This document shows, piece by piece, positions 21,261-35,036 of a stretch of 64,000 nucleotides of DNA (position 1 is its first letter; each line of letters starts with the position of its first letter). Both the position numbers and the translations under genes were made by a program. The notes below the pieces were generated by a model. That model made no database searches. It saw only the letters and a program-made list of their open reading frames with translations, and was not told where the DNA came from. Location of the stretch: the NCBI GenBank assembly GCA_016748015.1, contig JAAOMT010000304.1, forward strand, positions 1 to 64,000, read 5' to 3'. Origin of the DNA: Geosiphon pyriformis (taxonomy: Eukaryota > Glomeromycota > Glomeromycetes > Archaeosporales > Geosiphonaceae).

Positions 21261-24200
21261 TATTAATGTTTTTGCTAAACAAGCAAATATTTAATAATAT
21301 ATTAATTTAGATAATATGATTTTATTATTACAGAAACTAAATTGATGTCTAATATTAGGTCTTAAATAATAATAAGTTTAAAAAAATACAGATTTTCACA
21401 TTTGGTTTGAATAAAAGTTTTTTTGGCACTAAGATAACTATAATTATAAACAATTTTTTGGCTTGGTATGTCTTAAAAGTTAACAAAATTTCAAACTGAA
21501 TTGTTTTAGTTTGTCTTTTGTTTAAAAATAAACTCTTAATCTTGAGGTTGTATATTAGTGCCTTTTTTAAGATTAGATTTGAGCAAACATTAAAAATCAA
21601 TTTTTTTATTGTCATAACATTAATTCTAGCATTTTTGTGGTCTTAAGTAGAAATTTTAATGAAAATAAATCAAAAAGAATACAAGTTTTAAGTTTTGTTT
21701 AAATCTGGGTTTGGTTAATATATTCAATAAATATTTATTAGTCAAAACTTCTATTTAAAGCAATTTTAAGAGTGTTAAAAAGATGTTAGATTTTGTGTTT
21801 GTAAATAAAAATCTGGTATTTACTGTTATAAACCATAAGATTAATATTGTGTCAAAATTTTTTAATATAAATTACAAGGCAGTCTTAGTCTTAATTAGTT
21901 TAAGTGGTCTTTAAATGTTTATTTTAAGAGCATTTATAAGCAAGTTAATAAGAATTGATAGAAATTTAAAATAAAAAATGCAAGTAAAGCCAAATAGATA
22001 TAATTTAAGAAGTATTTTTTTAATAAATTGCTAATGGTATTAAATATGTTCAAGAAAGCAGAGTCTTAAAAGTATTAAGAGAAATTATAATACAATTTGC
22101 CAATGTAATATTTTTTAAACATTAATATAATAAATATAATTGTTCAAAAACAAACAATTGTCAAAAATTTTCAAGTTAGAAGTGTTTATTGCTAAGATTG
22201 TAAAAAAATAGAATTTTAGAAATCTGTTAAAATTTGATTGTCTTGTTAAAGTTTAGCAATTATTAATAGTATTAAAATATTTAAAAGTGCCAATATAATT
22301 CTAAATAATATAAAATTAACAAATATTATTAAATATTTGTTAATAATTAAAAAAAAGTATCAAAAATTCAAGTATAATTAATTAAAGACATCTGAAAACA
22401 CAGCTATTTAAAAAGCAATTAAATAACATATGGAAAATTTCTGTTCTAATAAGGAGCAAATGATAAAAAATATTTTGGAACAGTCTTTTTACAAAGTTGT
22501 TTTGGATTATTTGGTAGTTAAAGATGTATTAATTGTAAAGCCTAATAAAATAAAGCTTAAGATTAATAAAATCATAAAAAAATAAATAAAAAAATAGTCA
22601 GTATCTCTGAAAATACTTGAACTTTAGTTTTACTAATATATACTTTTAAATTATATTAATCATAATGTCTTTTCTGGTGTGATAAAAGAGATTAATATAA
22701 AAAAACTAGCTTTAGTAATTGATAATTTACCAAGTAATAAAACTATTGAGTTGTCAAGAATTTTAAATAAACTGTAAAAACATTATAGTGATAAAATGTT
22801 AAAATGTCTTTTAAAGTTGTTAAATTTGTGTTTAACTTTAAGTATGATTCCAGTTTCTTAAAAGAGAGCATAAGTTTTAATAATCCTCAAATTTTATAAA
22901 TAAAATAGCATTCTAATAAATATCTAATTTATTATACTAATTAAAACTGCTAAAAAAATTCTATTAAAAATTTTCTCTAATTGAATATTCTTAATGTGTA
23001 GTAAATTTAATGTTTTTTATGGCAATAACTTTTTAGTATTAAAAAATATTTCAATTTAGTCTTCTATTTTTGCTATTAGATCAGTTGTCAAAGATATACT
23101 AGAAAAGAATAAAAAACTTTGATTGGTTTTACAAGATATGTATAAAGCTTATAATTTAGTAAGATAATATTATTTAAGGACTAACTTGTAGTACATTAAG
23201 ATATGCAGTTAGTTTATTGAGTTTTTTGTCAATATATATGAGAATTAAATTAATAAAATAATAACTAACTTTAGATTTTTAGATAGTTACAAAGTACATA
23301 ATAAGTTGGATCAAAATAAAGTTTTTTCTTTTCTTCTTTGGAGAATTTTCTATAATCCACTTTTGTGTAAAGTTAAAAGACTTAAGGATTTGTGTAAATA
23401 CTAAATTAATATAAAGTTTGTAACCAAAACTGGCAAAATTAAGGCTATTGAAGAAAAAACATCATTTTTTGCTGTTAGTGCTTTTGTTAATAACACAATT
23501 TAAATTAAGAGTAGTCAAGCTTTTATTTAATACATTTTGAATATTGCTAGTAAATTTTTTGATATTAATAATATTTCAATTAATAATGAAAAGACAATAA
23601 CTATTTTTATCAATCAGAATATTAAAATTACTTTATTAATAATCAATAGTTTGCCAATTTTAATTGCTAAAAAAAGTGAATTGCATAGATTTTTTTGTTA
23701 ACTAAGAGTTTTTTTAAGTCTAGTTTGGCTTAAGCTTATGTCAATATTATGTTTTTTTCTAATATAGTATTGAAAAAAACAATTACAAATAAACAATTTT
23801 CTTATTTAGTTTTAGCTGTTTTATAGTCTATAGTTAGCTACCAGTTACAGTTTAGTTTTGTTTTATTAAGTGTGTATTATAAGTGAGATATAATAATCAA
23901 AAGAAGTTTTAAAGCCAAAACCAGTTTGCCATATAATTTTCTTAGTAAGGCTTTATATTATTTATTTTTGTATGGTTTAAAGTCTTTTGAACAAGTACAG
24001 TCTGAAGAAAAATTGGTTTTATTAATTGTATTTTCTAATATGTTGAGCATTCTTAGACAATTGTTTGAACATAGATTTTTGGATTTGTAGATTTTGTGAT
24101 AATCTTTTTTGAATTTTTTGTAGTTTCTTGTTAAGTTGTATATTAGTTCAGTAAATAATTTTTTGGTTGAGATAGTAAAAATTTTTTTGAACAATAATCT

Positions 24201-25624
24201 ATCTTTAATAAACAATATGCTTAATGTATTTTGTGATCTTAGTAAATTTCTGATATTAAACATTTTAAGAAAATTTCTGTATTATAGCTTTGTTTTTTTT
24301 TGAAGTAGTTTGGAATTGCTTTTGATAATAAACTTTTAGACAAAAAAGGAAATATAATAAGTTGAAAAACATTTTATTAATAAAAAAAATTAAATCCAAA
24401 AAGCCATATGTCTTATTGGTTTAAGTTAACATCTAAATTTTTGATTGATAAAAGTTTTTTAATAATTAATTTTGCTAATACTGATAGATTACTTGGTTTA
24501 AATATTTTGAAGTCTAAAAAGTTTTTTGATATGTAAAAAGACTTGTTTGAGATTTGGTTTAATTTTATTAAAGTTTAAATAAACAGTTCTTTAAAATACA
24601 CTAATTTAATTAGAGTTACTAGTAGAATAATTGCCTATTTTTCAGTCATAAATATGAGTATTAGTGTTAAAATATATAGACTTCTGTTTTTTACAATTGT
24701 CAAGTTAAAAACTGTTGTATTATTCTTAAAATGTGTTCTATTTTCTTGTGTAGTAATTTTACATCTGGATAATCAATTTGTCATTGATGTGTATGTGTTT
24801 GAAGTTTTATTTATTACACCAAACTTTTATAATTGGTGTTTGATAAAGAGAAAACATATTGTTAATTTGATTAAAAATAAAAATTTTTCTGTTATATAAA
24901 TAAAGATTAAAATTATTCAGATGTTTTAGGCAATATTTGAGCTAATATAATAATAGGTAAAACTGCTTACTTTCTTTTTTCTCTGCCAATTGGAATTCAA
25001 GAACATTTTATAATAGCTGAAAGTATAGTTGTATTTGGTAATACTTGTTATTTTGTTTGTAATTTGTACAGATTTATTTGTTGTGCTTAATAAGAGACTA
25101 GTTCTAAGTATAATATAATTTTAAGTGCACTAATTTAGGAAGTAGATTGGCTAGCTACTACAAAAATTTAACATTCTAACTTACATATGTTTTCTGAATT
25201 TACTAATAAAAAGTCTGTAAATAAGCATATGTACTTAATAAAAACTATACATAAGTAATTACTGGTAGTAGTTAGAAAAAGATTATATGATAAAATATAT
25301 TCTAATATGTTATGTTTATTGTGTAATAAAGTAGAATTATTTGACCATGTTTTTGCTTATGCTAAAGAAAGTGGTATTTGGAAAAATATTTTGGTAAAAG
25401 CTTTTAAGAAATAAATATTATTGGTAAGTATTTACTGCTTATTTTCTTTTGCTGTTCTATAAATACTTTTTTAGTATTTATCAGATGTGAATTTGTATAT
25501 GGCAATTTGCAAAGAATTTCTGCTAAAAGATTAGTATGCTAAAACTGTTACAGTTTTTAATGAGAAAGTAAAAGTAACTTCTGCTTTTGTTGAGTATATA
25601 AAATATTTGATAGAATTATATTAA
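21260..25624 (+). pseudogene. ORF2 of LINE L1: endonuclease and reverse transcriptase (decayed)
   Basis: The endonuclease end reads LDFVFVNKNLVFTVINHKI, then NINYKAVLV near 21880, where DH of the AP-endonuclease motif is degraded. RT reads LVLQDMYKAYNLV near 23120, FYNPLLCKV near 23350 and AFVNNTI near 23480, the FVDD-type active site with both Asp changed to Asn. The C-terminus has CLLCNKVELFDHVFAY at 25313-25360 (CX2CX7H, last Cys to Tyr). The frame ends at TAA 25622-25624. Confidence 0.8.
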
Positions 25625-25661
25625 ATTAAGATATGACTCGTGAAATCAAAGCATAAAATGA

Positions 25662-26460
25662 TGTTACAAATATTTTTTGGGGTCTCAAAGCAAATAACAA
25701 ACCCATAACTTGGTGTTTAAGTGTTAATATAATAGTGATATCTGAAGATTTTCGGAATTTGAAGGTTTTGGATTGAGTTTTTTGTATAATAGACAAAGAT
25801 TCAATAGTTGTTTTATTAGTAGCCTTCCAGAATCACAATTCTGTCAAATTCTTTTCTCAGCATGGTGGCTAGTATTCTTCTGATAAGTTATCTTTAATTT
25901 AAGAAGTTTCTATTCTTATTTCTGGATCTTTTACCAGTTCTTTAATGTTAACAATTTAGTGCTTAATTTTTACTCAATTTAGTAAACAACAAACAAACAT
26001 ACAAAAAAAATAAAAATAAAAGAAAATAAAAAAATTAAGCCAAAGCAAGTTAGTATTTCGTCAATAGTCATGATTAAGAGCTATTGTTCCAGTATGATTA
26101 AGTATAATTTACTATCAACATAAAATATTGATAATAGGCAATTAGATTGATAAAATTAATAAATATATTTATTCATAGTGTAAATATATAGATGCAAATT
26201 GAGAAGTAGAACTCAGATATTTGTTTTTTCTGTTTTTAATGCTATCACTATATATACATAATTGAGATTTTTCAATTTTTCAATTTTTTGCACCAGAAAT
26301 TCTAGAATTTTTAGAATCTTGCAATTTTTTATATGAGAATTCTGTAATTCTAGAATCTTGTAATTTCTCTGAGAAGAATCCTGGAATTCTCTATTTACTA
26401 TGTCTATTTCTGATTAGCTAATTTATATGCTAATATAATTTCTATATTTTATGAGTAACA
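25662..26460 (-). repeat. 3' LTR of element E (799 bp)
   Basis: The plus strand runs from TGTTACAAATATTTTTTGG to ATGAGTAACA. The TATA-like core TATATATACATA lies near 26250-26262. Downstream on the plus strand (upstream in sense) are GAATTC/CCTGGAATTCT-type iterations, as in I, J and K. Confidence 0.92.
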
Positions 26461-27330
26461 TTATTCTTTCTTTTTAATATTGAGTTCCATCAAGATTTTC
26501 TAACTCTTCTAATTTTTCTAATTAGATTATATTTTGAACTTTTTTTCCAAGTATTACTTGTGTTATTCTAATCTGTAATTCTTTAAATTGGGCATTGGTT
26601 ATCTTACTCATTTGATTACTGATAACTGTATCTATTTTTGAATTGAGTAGTATTTCTGGTTATTTTTGGAATTCAGCTTGTAATTGATATATTGCTCATG
26701 CTTATATGGTTATATTGTTTTTCTCACAAATTGTTTCAGTTGTTATAATAAGTTTTTATCAAATAATTATTTTGTTTTATCTGTATATAAGTTCTAAATA
26801 TTCAGGTATTGTCCCAAGTAAAAATAACAAAAGTTTCTTGAAAATTGTTGTATTCACTAGTTTCAAGTTTTTTTGGTTAATTTTTAATATAATATAACTT
26901 TTGTTTATATTTCTATTGCCATTTTTACTTTTAAAATTATCTTGTTAATGATGTTTTCTGATTTTTTCTGTACTTTAAATTGAGATTTTTTCTTTGTATC
27001 TTTATATTGAATGGTTTGTTAATTAATTGTAATTTCCATATTTTGTTGTTAAATTAGTTGGAAGAGTTGTTGTGCCAGTGTGTATATATTGTCAGTAATT
27101 TCCATTTTTCTGGTATTTTTTGTTGTATGCTAATTTTTTATATAGGGTTTTAATGTCTTAATTTGATGTGTTTATGTTGATGATTATTATTGGTTCTTTC
27201 TATAGTTGCTTTTTTATAAAAATGTTTCACTGTCAAATCTAAGTGTATGTTGTATAGTATTGTTTTTTTTTGATTCCGTAATTACTTTAAATAGTTGATC
27301 TAAATTCTTTCTGTTTTTTTGATATAATAT
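26461..27330 (-). pseudogene. ORF3 region fused to integrase N-terminus by a deletion (element E)
   Basis: About 26461-27185 is the env-position region. At 27183-27190 it joins, through GGTTC, the integrase N-terminal motif (ERT-K, HFYKEAT side). Compared with element J, about 1.07 kb (58325-59400 equivalents) holding the whole catalytic core is missing. GGTTC occurs at both endpoints in J. Confidence 0.7.
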
Positions 27331-28960
27331 ATTTTGGTAATTAATAAAATATTTTGATTGTTGTTTTATGTTGTTCTATTTTTTTTGAGATAATTTTTCT
27401 TGGAACTGCTAGGTATTAATATAGTGTTAGAGTTGTTGATATTTTTGTATGTTCATTTTTTGTTATATTTTTGGGTTAAAATATTCTTAAATTTGTCTTA
27501 TTTATGATAAGCTATTAGTATTTCCATTTTTTTTTCCCTTTTTTATAATGTACTGTATATTTGAATAATACCAGTTCTATTTTCTATCTTGTATGATAAT
27601 TGTCTCCAAATTTTTGTTTCTGGATTGATGTTAATTTTTTGTAATCAGTATATATGTTAAACTTCTGACTTAAGTATTCCTTCTATTTCATGACTGTCCA
27701 ATAGATAGCTAAGTGTTTCAATGCTGGTGTTCTATAGTTTTTTTCAGCTGGACTTAGACTTTGACTGGCATATACTACTGGGTATTTTCTTCCATCTGGT
27801 CTTTTTTGTGATAATACTGTTCTTAATGCTTGGCTTGATACATCAGTGGTAATAATGAATAGTCTGCCATGATCTGAATAAATTAATACTGGTGTTTAAA
27901 TGAGCTTTTTTTTTAATATGTCAAAAGTTTCTTGTTGTTTCTTAATCCATTTGTATTTTATATTTTTGGCTTGAAATTAGTAGAGTAGTTGAGTTATTTT
28001 TGAGAAGTTTTGTATAAAGTGATAGTAGTATTTAGCAAATTCCAAGAATGCTCATAGTTTTGTCAAGTTTGATAGTACTGAAAAGTTTTTAACAACTTCA
28101 ATTTTACTTGGATCTGTCTTAATTCTATCTTTACTCACAACATATCCCAGGAATTTCAATTTTGTTTTATCAAAAAAGCATTTAGTAGTGTTTAACTTTA
28201 ATTTTGCTTATCTCAGTTTTTCAAATACTTGTTGTAAATGATAAAAATAGTCATCAAACGTTTTTGAGAATACATTGATGTTATCTAAATATATTACTAC
28301 TGATTTTCATAATAGTCTAATATAAACTATTTCCATAAACCATTGGAATGTAACTGGTGTATTAGTTAAGTCAAATAGCATCACTTCAAATTCAAAATTC
28401 TCTTCTCTAATTGTAAAAGCAATCTTCTCTTTATCTTCTGGTTTTATGGCTACTTGCCAATAGCCACTATTTAGATTCAATATTAAAAATCATTTTTTTT
28501 CTCCAAAAGCATCAAATAATTTTTGAATCTGTGAAGTTGAATAGCTGTCTTCACAAGTAATACTATTGAGTTTTCTGTAATTTACACAAAAGTAGATTTT
28601 CCCATTCTTTTTACAGACTAGTACCACTGGTAACAATTATGGACTTATTGATAATTGAATTAAACTATTGTTTAACATCTAATTAATCTCTTGCCAGATG
28701 ATTTCATGGTTTGCTAGTGGTATTTAATATGCTCTTTGTTTGATTGGCATTGTATTTTTAGTCTTAATCTGATGTTAGATTATAACAGTTCTGCCAAATT
28801 TATTTTCATTGGCAAAAATGTCATTGAAATTGTTGAGTAATATCTTAAGCTGCATATGTTGTAATGGGTCTAAATTTTTCAAGTTCATTTGTTTTAATTG
28901 TTCTGGTTGGAGTAAATAATATTCTTCTCATCTGTATATTGTTTGTGATATAATATCCAC
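27330..28960 (-). pseudogene. Reverse transcriptase and RNase H of element E (decayed)
   Basis: It reads on the minus strand. RNase H lies near 27520-27950, the connection segment FLEFAKYYYHF near 28040 and the active-site box at 28280-28291 as YLDN. Upstream palm motifs (SILNLNSGYWQVA-like near 28470) are recognisable with stops. The order is the same as in C and J. Confidence 0.82.
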
Positions 28961-28972
28961 ATATCTACACAG

Positions 28973-30022
28973 TTATAGAAAATCTGAAATGGTGTTTGAT
29001 AATTGGTTTTCCATTTTGGTGCTTAAATATTCAATAGTAGTTCTTTTTGGTATTTTAATAATGTCTCCAATTATGTTTTGTATAAAAATTTTTATGTGTT
29101 TTGGGCTTTTGGCTGGTATGTAAAGATTAGTGAATCCAATTTTTTCTGATTTACACATGGTAGTTTTTACTTCAAAAATTTGAGCTTGATCCTTTACTTT
29201 TTTTTTTATGGCTAATATGTACTTATTATATAGCACAATAGAAATTGATTAATGGGTGAAAATAATTTCTCCTTTGTCAATAATTTTTTTCTCTGCCATA
29301 TTAACTGATATATCTATTCTATTCATAGATCCAAATCCACTAATTTCCATAGCTGTAATTCCTAATTTTTTCTTATTTCTCACTAATACTAACTGAGCTA
29401 TTTTAACCAGAAACAGGAATATTATCTGTGCTATTTTTTTATTTGGCTCTATGATATAAGTTTTTTCTGAATTATTTTGTAGCATTGCAATAATATTTTC
29501 TACATATCCTGTGTTAATTATTCTTCCCCTAATGTTAATCTCTTTTTTTGCTAAACTACTCTTAGATGCTAATTGAACTATTATTGTTGTTGAAATTTCC
29601 AGTGCTATTTTCAGATTAATACAAGTGTGCAAATATGGTTCCAATTTGATGGCATCTTTCCCTGGATATTTTAAATCAAACTCTACATTAGTATTATATG
29701 TGCATTGTGACATAATATTTTTATTATTATTGCTGAACCATTTTAGTTCATGCTTCTTAAAAAGATCAAAGAGCATAATATATTGTTCAAAGTTATAATC
29801 AGAGTTTAAATCATTGTTGTTGTTATTGTTATTTAAATTTGAGCTGGAACTGTTGTTTTTATTATCATCATCAAAGTTTAAATCAGGATTGAACATTAAG
29901 TCTGATTCTGATGCACAGCAGCTGATTGGTTCTTTCTCCTTTGGGATCATGTAAATCATGTGTAGTGATAGATTGTAAATAAGATCACACTTATTACAAT
30001 ATTGGAAGTCATATAGAATCAA
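28973..30022 (-). pseudogene. dUTPase-like domain in gag-pol of element E (best preserved)
   Basis: One minus-strand frame of about 350 codons is broken only by a stop at 29249-29251, a probable Gln codon. From the upstream end (codon 1 at 30022): Cys group CNKC at 9-12, Asn-rich linker 56-70, dUTPase motif 1 VEFDLKY 113-119, motif 2 ASKSSLA 152-158, motif 3 RIINTGYVENI 167-177 (catalytic Asp reads Asn, Tyr kept), motif 4 KKIAQIIF 195-202, motif 5 SGFGSMNR 228-235. The order and spacing fit the trimeric dUTPase fold, which hydrolyses dUTP to dUMP. After the stop the frame continues KKVKDQAQIFEV toward RT. A free-standing host dUTPase is excluded because the domain lies inside the pol frame. 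Confidence 0.82.
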
Positions 30023-30912
<890 letters not shown>

Positions 30913-33110
30913 ACCAAAGTCAATAGCCAATCTATTAAACTTATTTTTAATAGCAGATTAGCAGACAATATTATCACATAACAACTCATGGACCAATTAG
31001 ATTGATAATTTTCCATTCAAAATTAATGACATCACTATATCTATTAAGGTATTAGTAATAGAAGCCACCTAATATTAGACTCTAATTAGTAATAACTGGT
31101 TGTTCAAGACAAATACTATGTTAAACTAGACCACTCAGAAATTGCAATTCAGCCAAAATAGCTAACACACTTGAATACCAGTCACATACAGTCATTTCAG
31201 ACCAGCCAATACCACTTAAGCCTTACTAATTGATTTGAAAGAAAAGAAAAAAAAACCTATCTAAAAAGCCTACCAAGTTTTGTGGACTAATGAAGACCAC
31301 AATGAATTGCTGCCAATACTTTCATGAGATGACAAAAAGAAGAAAAAAAAAGATGACATATCTGAAGAAGCCACAGTTACTAAAAAAATAGATAATAGTT
31401 GGAAAAGATTATACTCAACCAACACTAGACCAGAACCACCATATATACCATTAAAATATAAAGATTGTAAAAAAAAGCTGTCTTTTATAAGAGCTTGGGT
31501 TGTATTTAATGAAAACTATTGAATACAAACTTATTATTACTGCAAATCATGTTATAAAAAATGCTACAGTTATCCTAAATGACAAGAAAAGTGAGACAAT
31601 GAATCATGGCTTGCTTGTGGAGATCAGTTACTCAACAAAAGAATATGAAATGACATTCCTGGTCAAGAAAAAACATGCAATGCTTTATGCCAATACATAA
31701 TTTTCATTAGTGATTGAATGAGTCGTGGAACATTTATTAATGCAGCATAGCATTAAGCAATTTTGCACTTAAATAGTTATTCATATAATGAAGACAAAAT
31801 TTGAAGAATAGCAGATGTCAAAGTCAAAGTTGTGTTGCCCAGTAAAATTCTAGAAATTAAGAACAATCTGCCAGAACCAGTAGAAATAATTCATATTTCC
31901 AACCCAAATGCTTTTCTGAACATTGAAACTGGTTCAAAAGAATTTCATAACTACTACTAAAACTTGGCACCAACTAAAGAAGAACAAAAATAGTGCTTAG
32001 AACAGTTAAATACCCAATTATGTAACTATTGCTTGATTCCATATGCCTTTTAATATTGTAATGAGTGTAACATCATTTACAATCCACCAATCCATATAAT
32101 CTATATAATCTCTGAAAAAGAAAAACCAATTAACAGTTGTGCATTAGAATTGGAATTACTGTTTGATCCCAATTCAAACTTCGACAATAAGAACAATAAC
32201 AATAATTCCAGCTTTATTCAAATTGGCAATGATAATAATGACAATTCAAACTTTAATTTAAATCTTAAATAATATATTGCACTTTTTGATCTTTTTTATA
32301 AGCAGGAATTAAGATGATTCAGTAATAATAATGAAGATATTATGTCAGAACATGTGCATAATACTAATATAGGGTTTAATCTAAGATATCTCAGAAAAAT
32401 GGCTATTAAATTAGAACCACAGTTGCACATCTGCATTGATCACAAAATAACACTAGAAATTCCAGTTATTACCATGATTTAAGTAGTATTTAGAAGTAGC
32501 TTAGCAAAAAAAAGAATTAATATAAAAAGAAAAGTAATTGATGCAAGATATATAAAAAATATTATTACAATGCTACAAAATAATTTGGAAAAGAAATATA
32601 TCATTAAACCAAATAAAAAGATAGCACAGGCAATATTCCTACTTCTGGTTAAAATAGCTTAGTTAGTAGTAATGGAAAAAAGAGAGAAATTAGAGATAAC
32701 AGCAAGAGAAATAAATGAATTCAGATTCATGGGTAAAATAAATGTACCAGTCAATATGACAGAAGAAGAAGTTGTTAATAAGAGAGAAATTATTTTTATT
32801 CGTCAATCAATTTCCATTCCACCATATAACTAATATATATTAGTATTAAAAAAAAAAGTAAAAGACCAGGCACAGATTTTTGAAGTGAAACTAACTATTT
32901 GTAAATTAGAAGAAATTGGGCTTACTAATTTTTATATACCCACCAAGAACAACAACTACATCAAAGTACCCATCTACAACACAACTGGAGATCTCATCAA
33001 AATAACAAAAAAAATTATTATTAGATACTTAAGCACCAAACAACATCCCAGATTTTTTACAACTATGGAGATATGTAGATATCACATCCCAAACAATATA
33101 TAGACAAGAA
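30913..33110 (+). pseudogene. Protease, zinc-ribbon-like module and dUTPase of element H
   Basis: Protease reads LIFNSRLADNIIT near 30940, with NSR in place of the retropepsin D-S/T-G. The Cys module reads YYCKSCYKKCYSYPK near 31535 and continues to CNALC near 31680. dUTPase motifs follow: IGFNLRY (about 32370, Asp to Asn), FRSSLA (32490), KVIDARYIKNI (32530-32560, Asp and Tyr kept), KKIAQAIF (32613-32638), INEFRFMGK (about 32711-32737). The open stretch 32885-33103 (KLTICKLEEIGLTNFYIP) is the linker to RT. The open frame 31500-31700 is a shadow. Confidence 0.76.
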
Positions 33111-33179
33111 GAATATTATTTGCTTCAACCAAAACAATTAAAACAAATAAACTTGGGAAATTTAGATCCACTACAACAT

Positions 33180-34540
33180 ATGCAGCTTAAGATGTTACTT
33201 AACAATTTCAATAACATTTTTGCCAGTGAAAATAAATTTAACAGAACTGTTATAATTCAACATCAGATCAAGACTGGAGACACAATGTCAATCAAATAAA
33301 AAGCATATTGAGTACCACCAGCAAGTCATGAAATTATCTAACAAGAGATTAATTAGATGTTAGACAATAGGTTAATTCAATTATCAATAAGTTCATAGTT
33401 ATTATTAATGATACTAGTCTGTAAAAAGAATAAGAAAATCTACTTTTGTGTGGATTACAGAAAACTCAATGGAATAACTCATGGAGACAGTTATTCAACT
33501 CCATGAATTTAAGAATCATTCAACATTTTTGGAAAAAAGAAATGGTTTTCAACATTGAATCTAGACAACAGTTATTGGCAAGTAGCCATAAATCCAGCTG
33601 ATAAAGAGAAGACTGCATTTACAACAAAAAAGAGAAATTTTGAGTTTAAAGTAATACTATTTGGCTTGATAAATGCTCCAGCCATGTTTTAACAGCTCAT
33701 GAAAATTGTCTATACTAAACTACTATAGAAATCAGTAGTCATATATCTAGATGACATCAATGTATTCTTAAAAACATTTGATGATTATCTTTATTATCTA
33801 TAGCAAGTGTTCAAAAGACTCAAACATGTTAAATTAAAATTAAATGCAAACAAATGCTTCTTCAGAAAAACAGAACTGAAATTTTTGGAACATGTTGTGA
33901 ACAAAGATGAAATCAAAACGGATCCAGACAAAATTGAAATAGTCAAAAACTTTTCAGTACCAACTAACTTGACAAAACTAAGAGCATTCTTGGGATTCAC
34001 AAATTACTACTGTCACTTTATTCAGAATTTCTCAAAAATAGCTCAACCATTCCATCAGTTCTAAGCCAAAAATGTGAAATATAAATAGACTGAAACTTAG
34101 CAAAAAGCTTTTAATATACTAAGAAGAAAGCTTATTCAGGCACTAGTATTAATCTATTTAGATCACAGCAAATTATTCATAATCACCACCAATGCATTAG
34201 ATCAAGTATTGGGAGCAGTACTATCTTAGAAAGAACCAAATAGAAGAGAACATTCAATAGCATATGCTAGTTACAACTTAAGTCCAGCTGAAAAAAACTA
34301 TAAAACACTAGCACTGAAACATTTAGCTATCTATTGAGCAATCATGAAATAGAAAAAATACTTAAGCCAGAAATTCGACATATATACTGGTTACAAAGAA
34401 TTAACATTAATCCAAAAACAAAAATTTGGAGACAATTGCCATATGAAATAGAAAATAAAACTTGTACTATTCAAATATATAGTACATTACAAAAAGAAAA
34501 AAAAAAATAGAAATACCAATAATTGTCATTGATAAGACAA
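33180..34540 (+). pseudogene. Reverse transcriptase and RNase H of element H
   Basis: The palm reads FCVDYRKLNGITHGDSYS, then WFSTLNLDNSYWQVAI, then the active site YLDD at 33744-33755 intact. The connection segment is in 33807-34064 (FLEHVVNKDEIKTDPDKIEI, LRAFLGFTNYYCHF). RNase H follows to about 34500 and then decays. Stops include Trp and Gln codons. This is one of only two RT copies here (with J) that keep both catalytic Asp in the box. Confidence 0.85.
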
Positions 34541-34699
34541 ATCTAAAAATATTTCAACCCAAAAATATAACAAAAAATAAATACACAAAAATATCAACAA
34601 CTTTAACACTATATTAATACCCAGTAATTTAAGGAGAAATTATCTCCAAAAAAACAGAACAATATAAAACAACAATTCAAATATTTTATCACCCACCAA

Positions 34700-35036
34700 A
34701 ATATATTATATCAAAAAAACAAAAAAAATCTAGATCAATCACTTAGAGTAATTACAGAATCAGAGAAAGAAACAATACTATTTAATATGAATTCAAATCC
34801 AATAGCAAAATATTTTCATAAAGAAGCAACCATAGAAAGAACCAGAAAAAAATATTATTACAACCAAAAATCAATAACTTATTCATTAATCAATAGGAAA
34901 AAATGACCAATAGCCAGTTTAAAGAACTGCATAGAAAAATAAATAAAATAATCTTAGAAAAAGAAGTTATAGAATTATTACAAGAAGGAATATTAGGAGA
35001 TTTCAATAGAGCTCAATATTAAAAAAAAAGAGATAA
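34700..35036 (+). pseudogene. Integrase N-terminus fused to ORF3 tail by deletion (element H)
   Basis: LRVITESEKETILFNMNSNP, then KEATIERTRKKYYY (to about 34860), is the integrase zinc-module region. The sequence then jumps to the end of the ORF3 region (SQFKEL near 34915, matching J near 57700 on its minus strand). About 1.6 kb, including the whole catalytic core, is missing by comparison with J. Confidence 0.65.

Larger units (their letters stand above)
20140..25661 (+). mobile_element. LINE L1: non-LTR retrotransposon, 3' end cut by element E
   Basis: It contains ORF1 (with CCHC-like remnant) and ORF2 with endonuclease, RT and a C-terminal Cys/His motif, in standard LINE order. It parallels LINE L2 (48278-52560, minus). 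The 5' boundary with element G is only approximate. Element E's LTR begins at 25662, 37 bp after the ORF2 stop, so the LINE tail is missing. Very dense stop codons show advanced decay. Confidence 0.82.

Noticed and set aside
27175-27195. Integrase deletion in E as a spliced-out intron
   Set aside because: The J sequence at the endpoints shows no GT...AG borders; the shared GGTTC fits template switching or end joining better.
28973-30022. Host dUTPase gene captured or overlapping
   Set aside because: The domain is in frame with flanking element sequence and recurs at the same place in four elements, so it is part of gag-pol.
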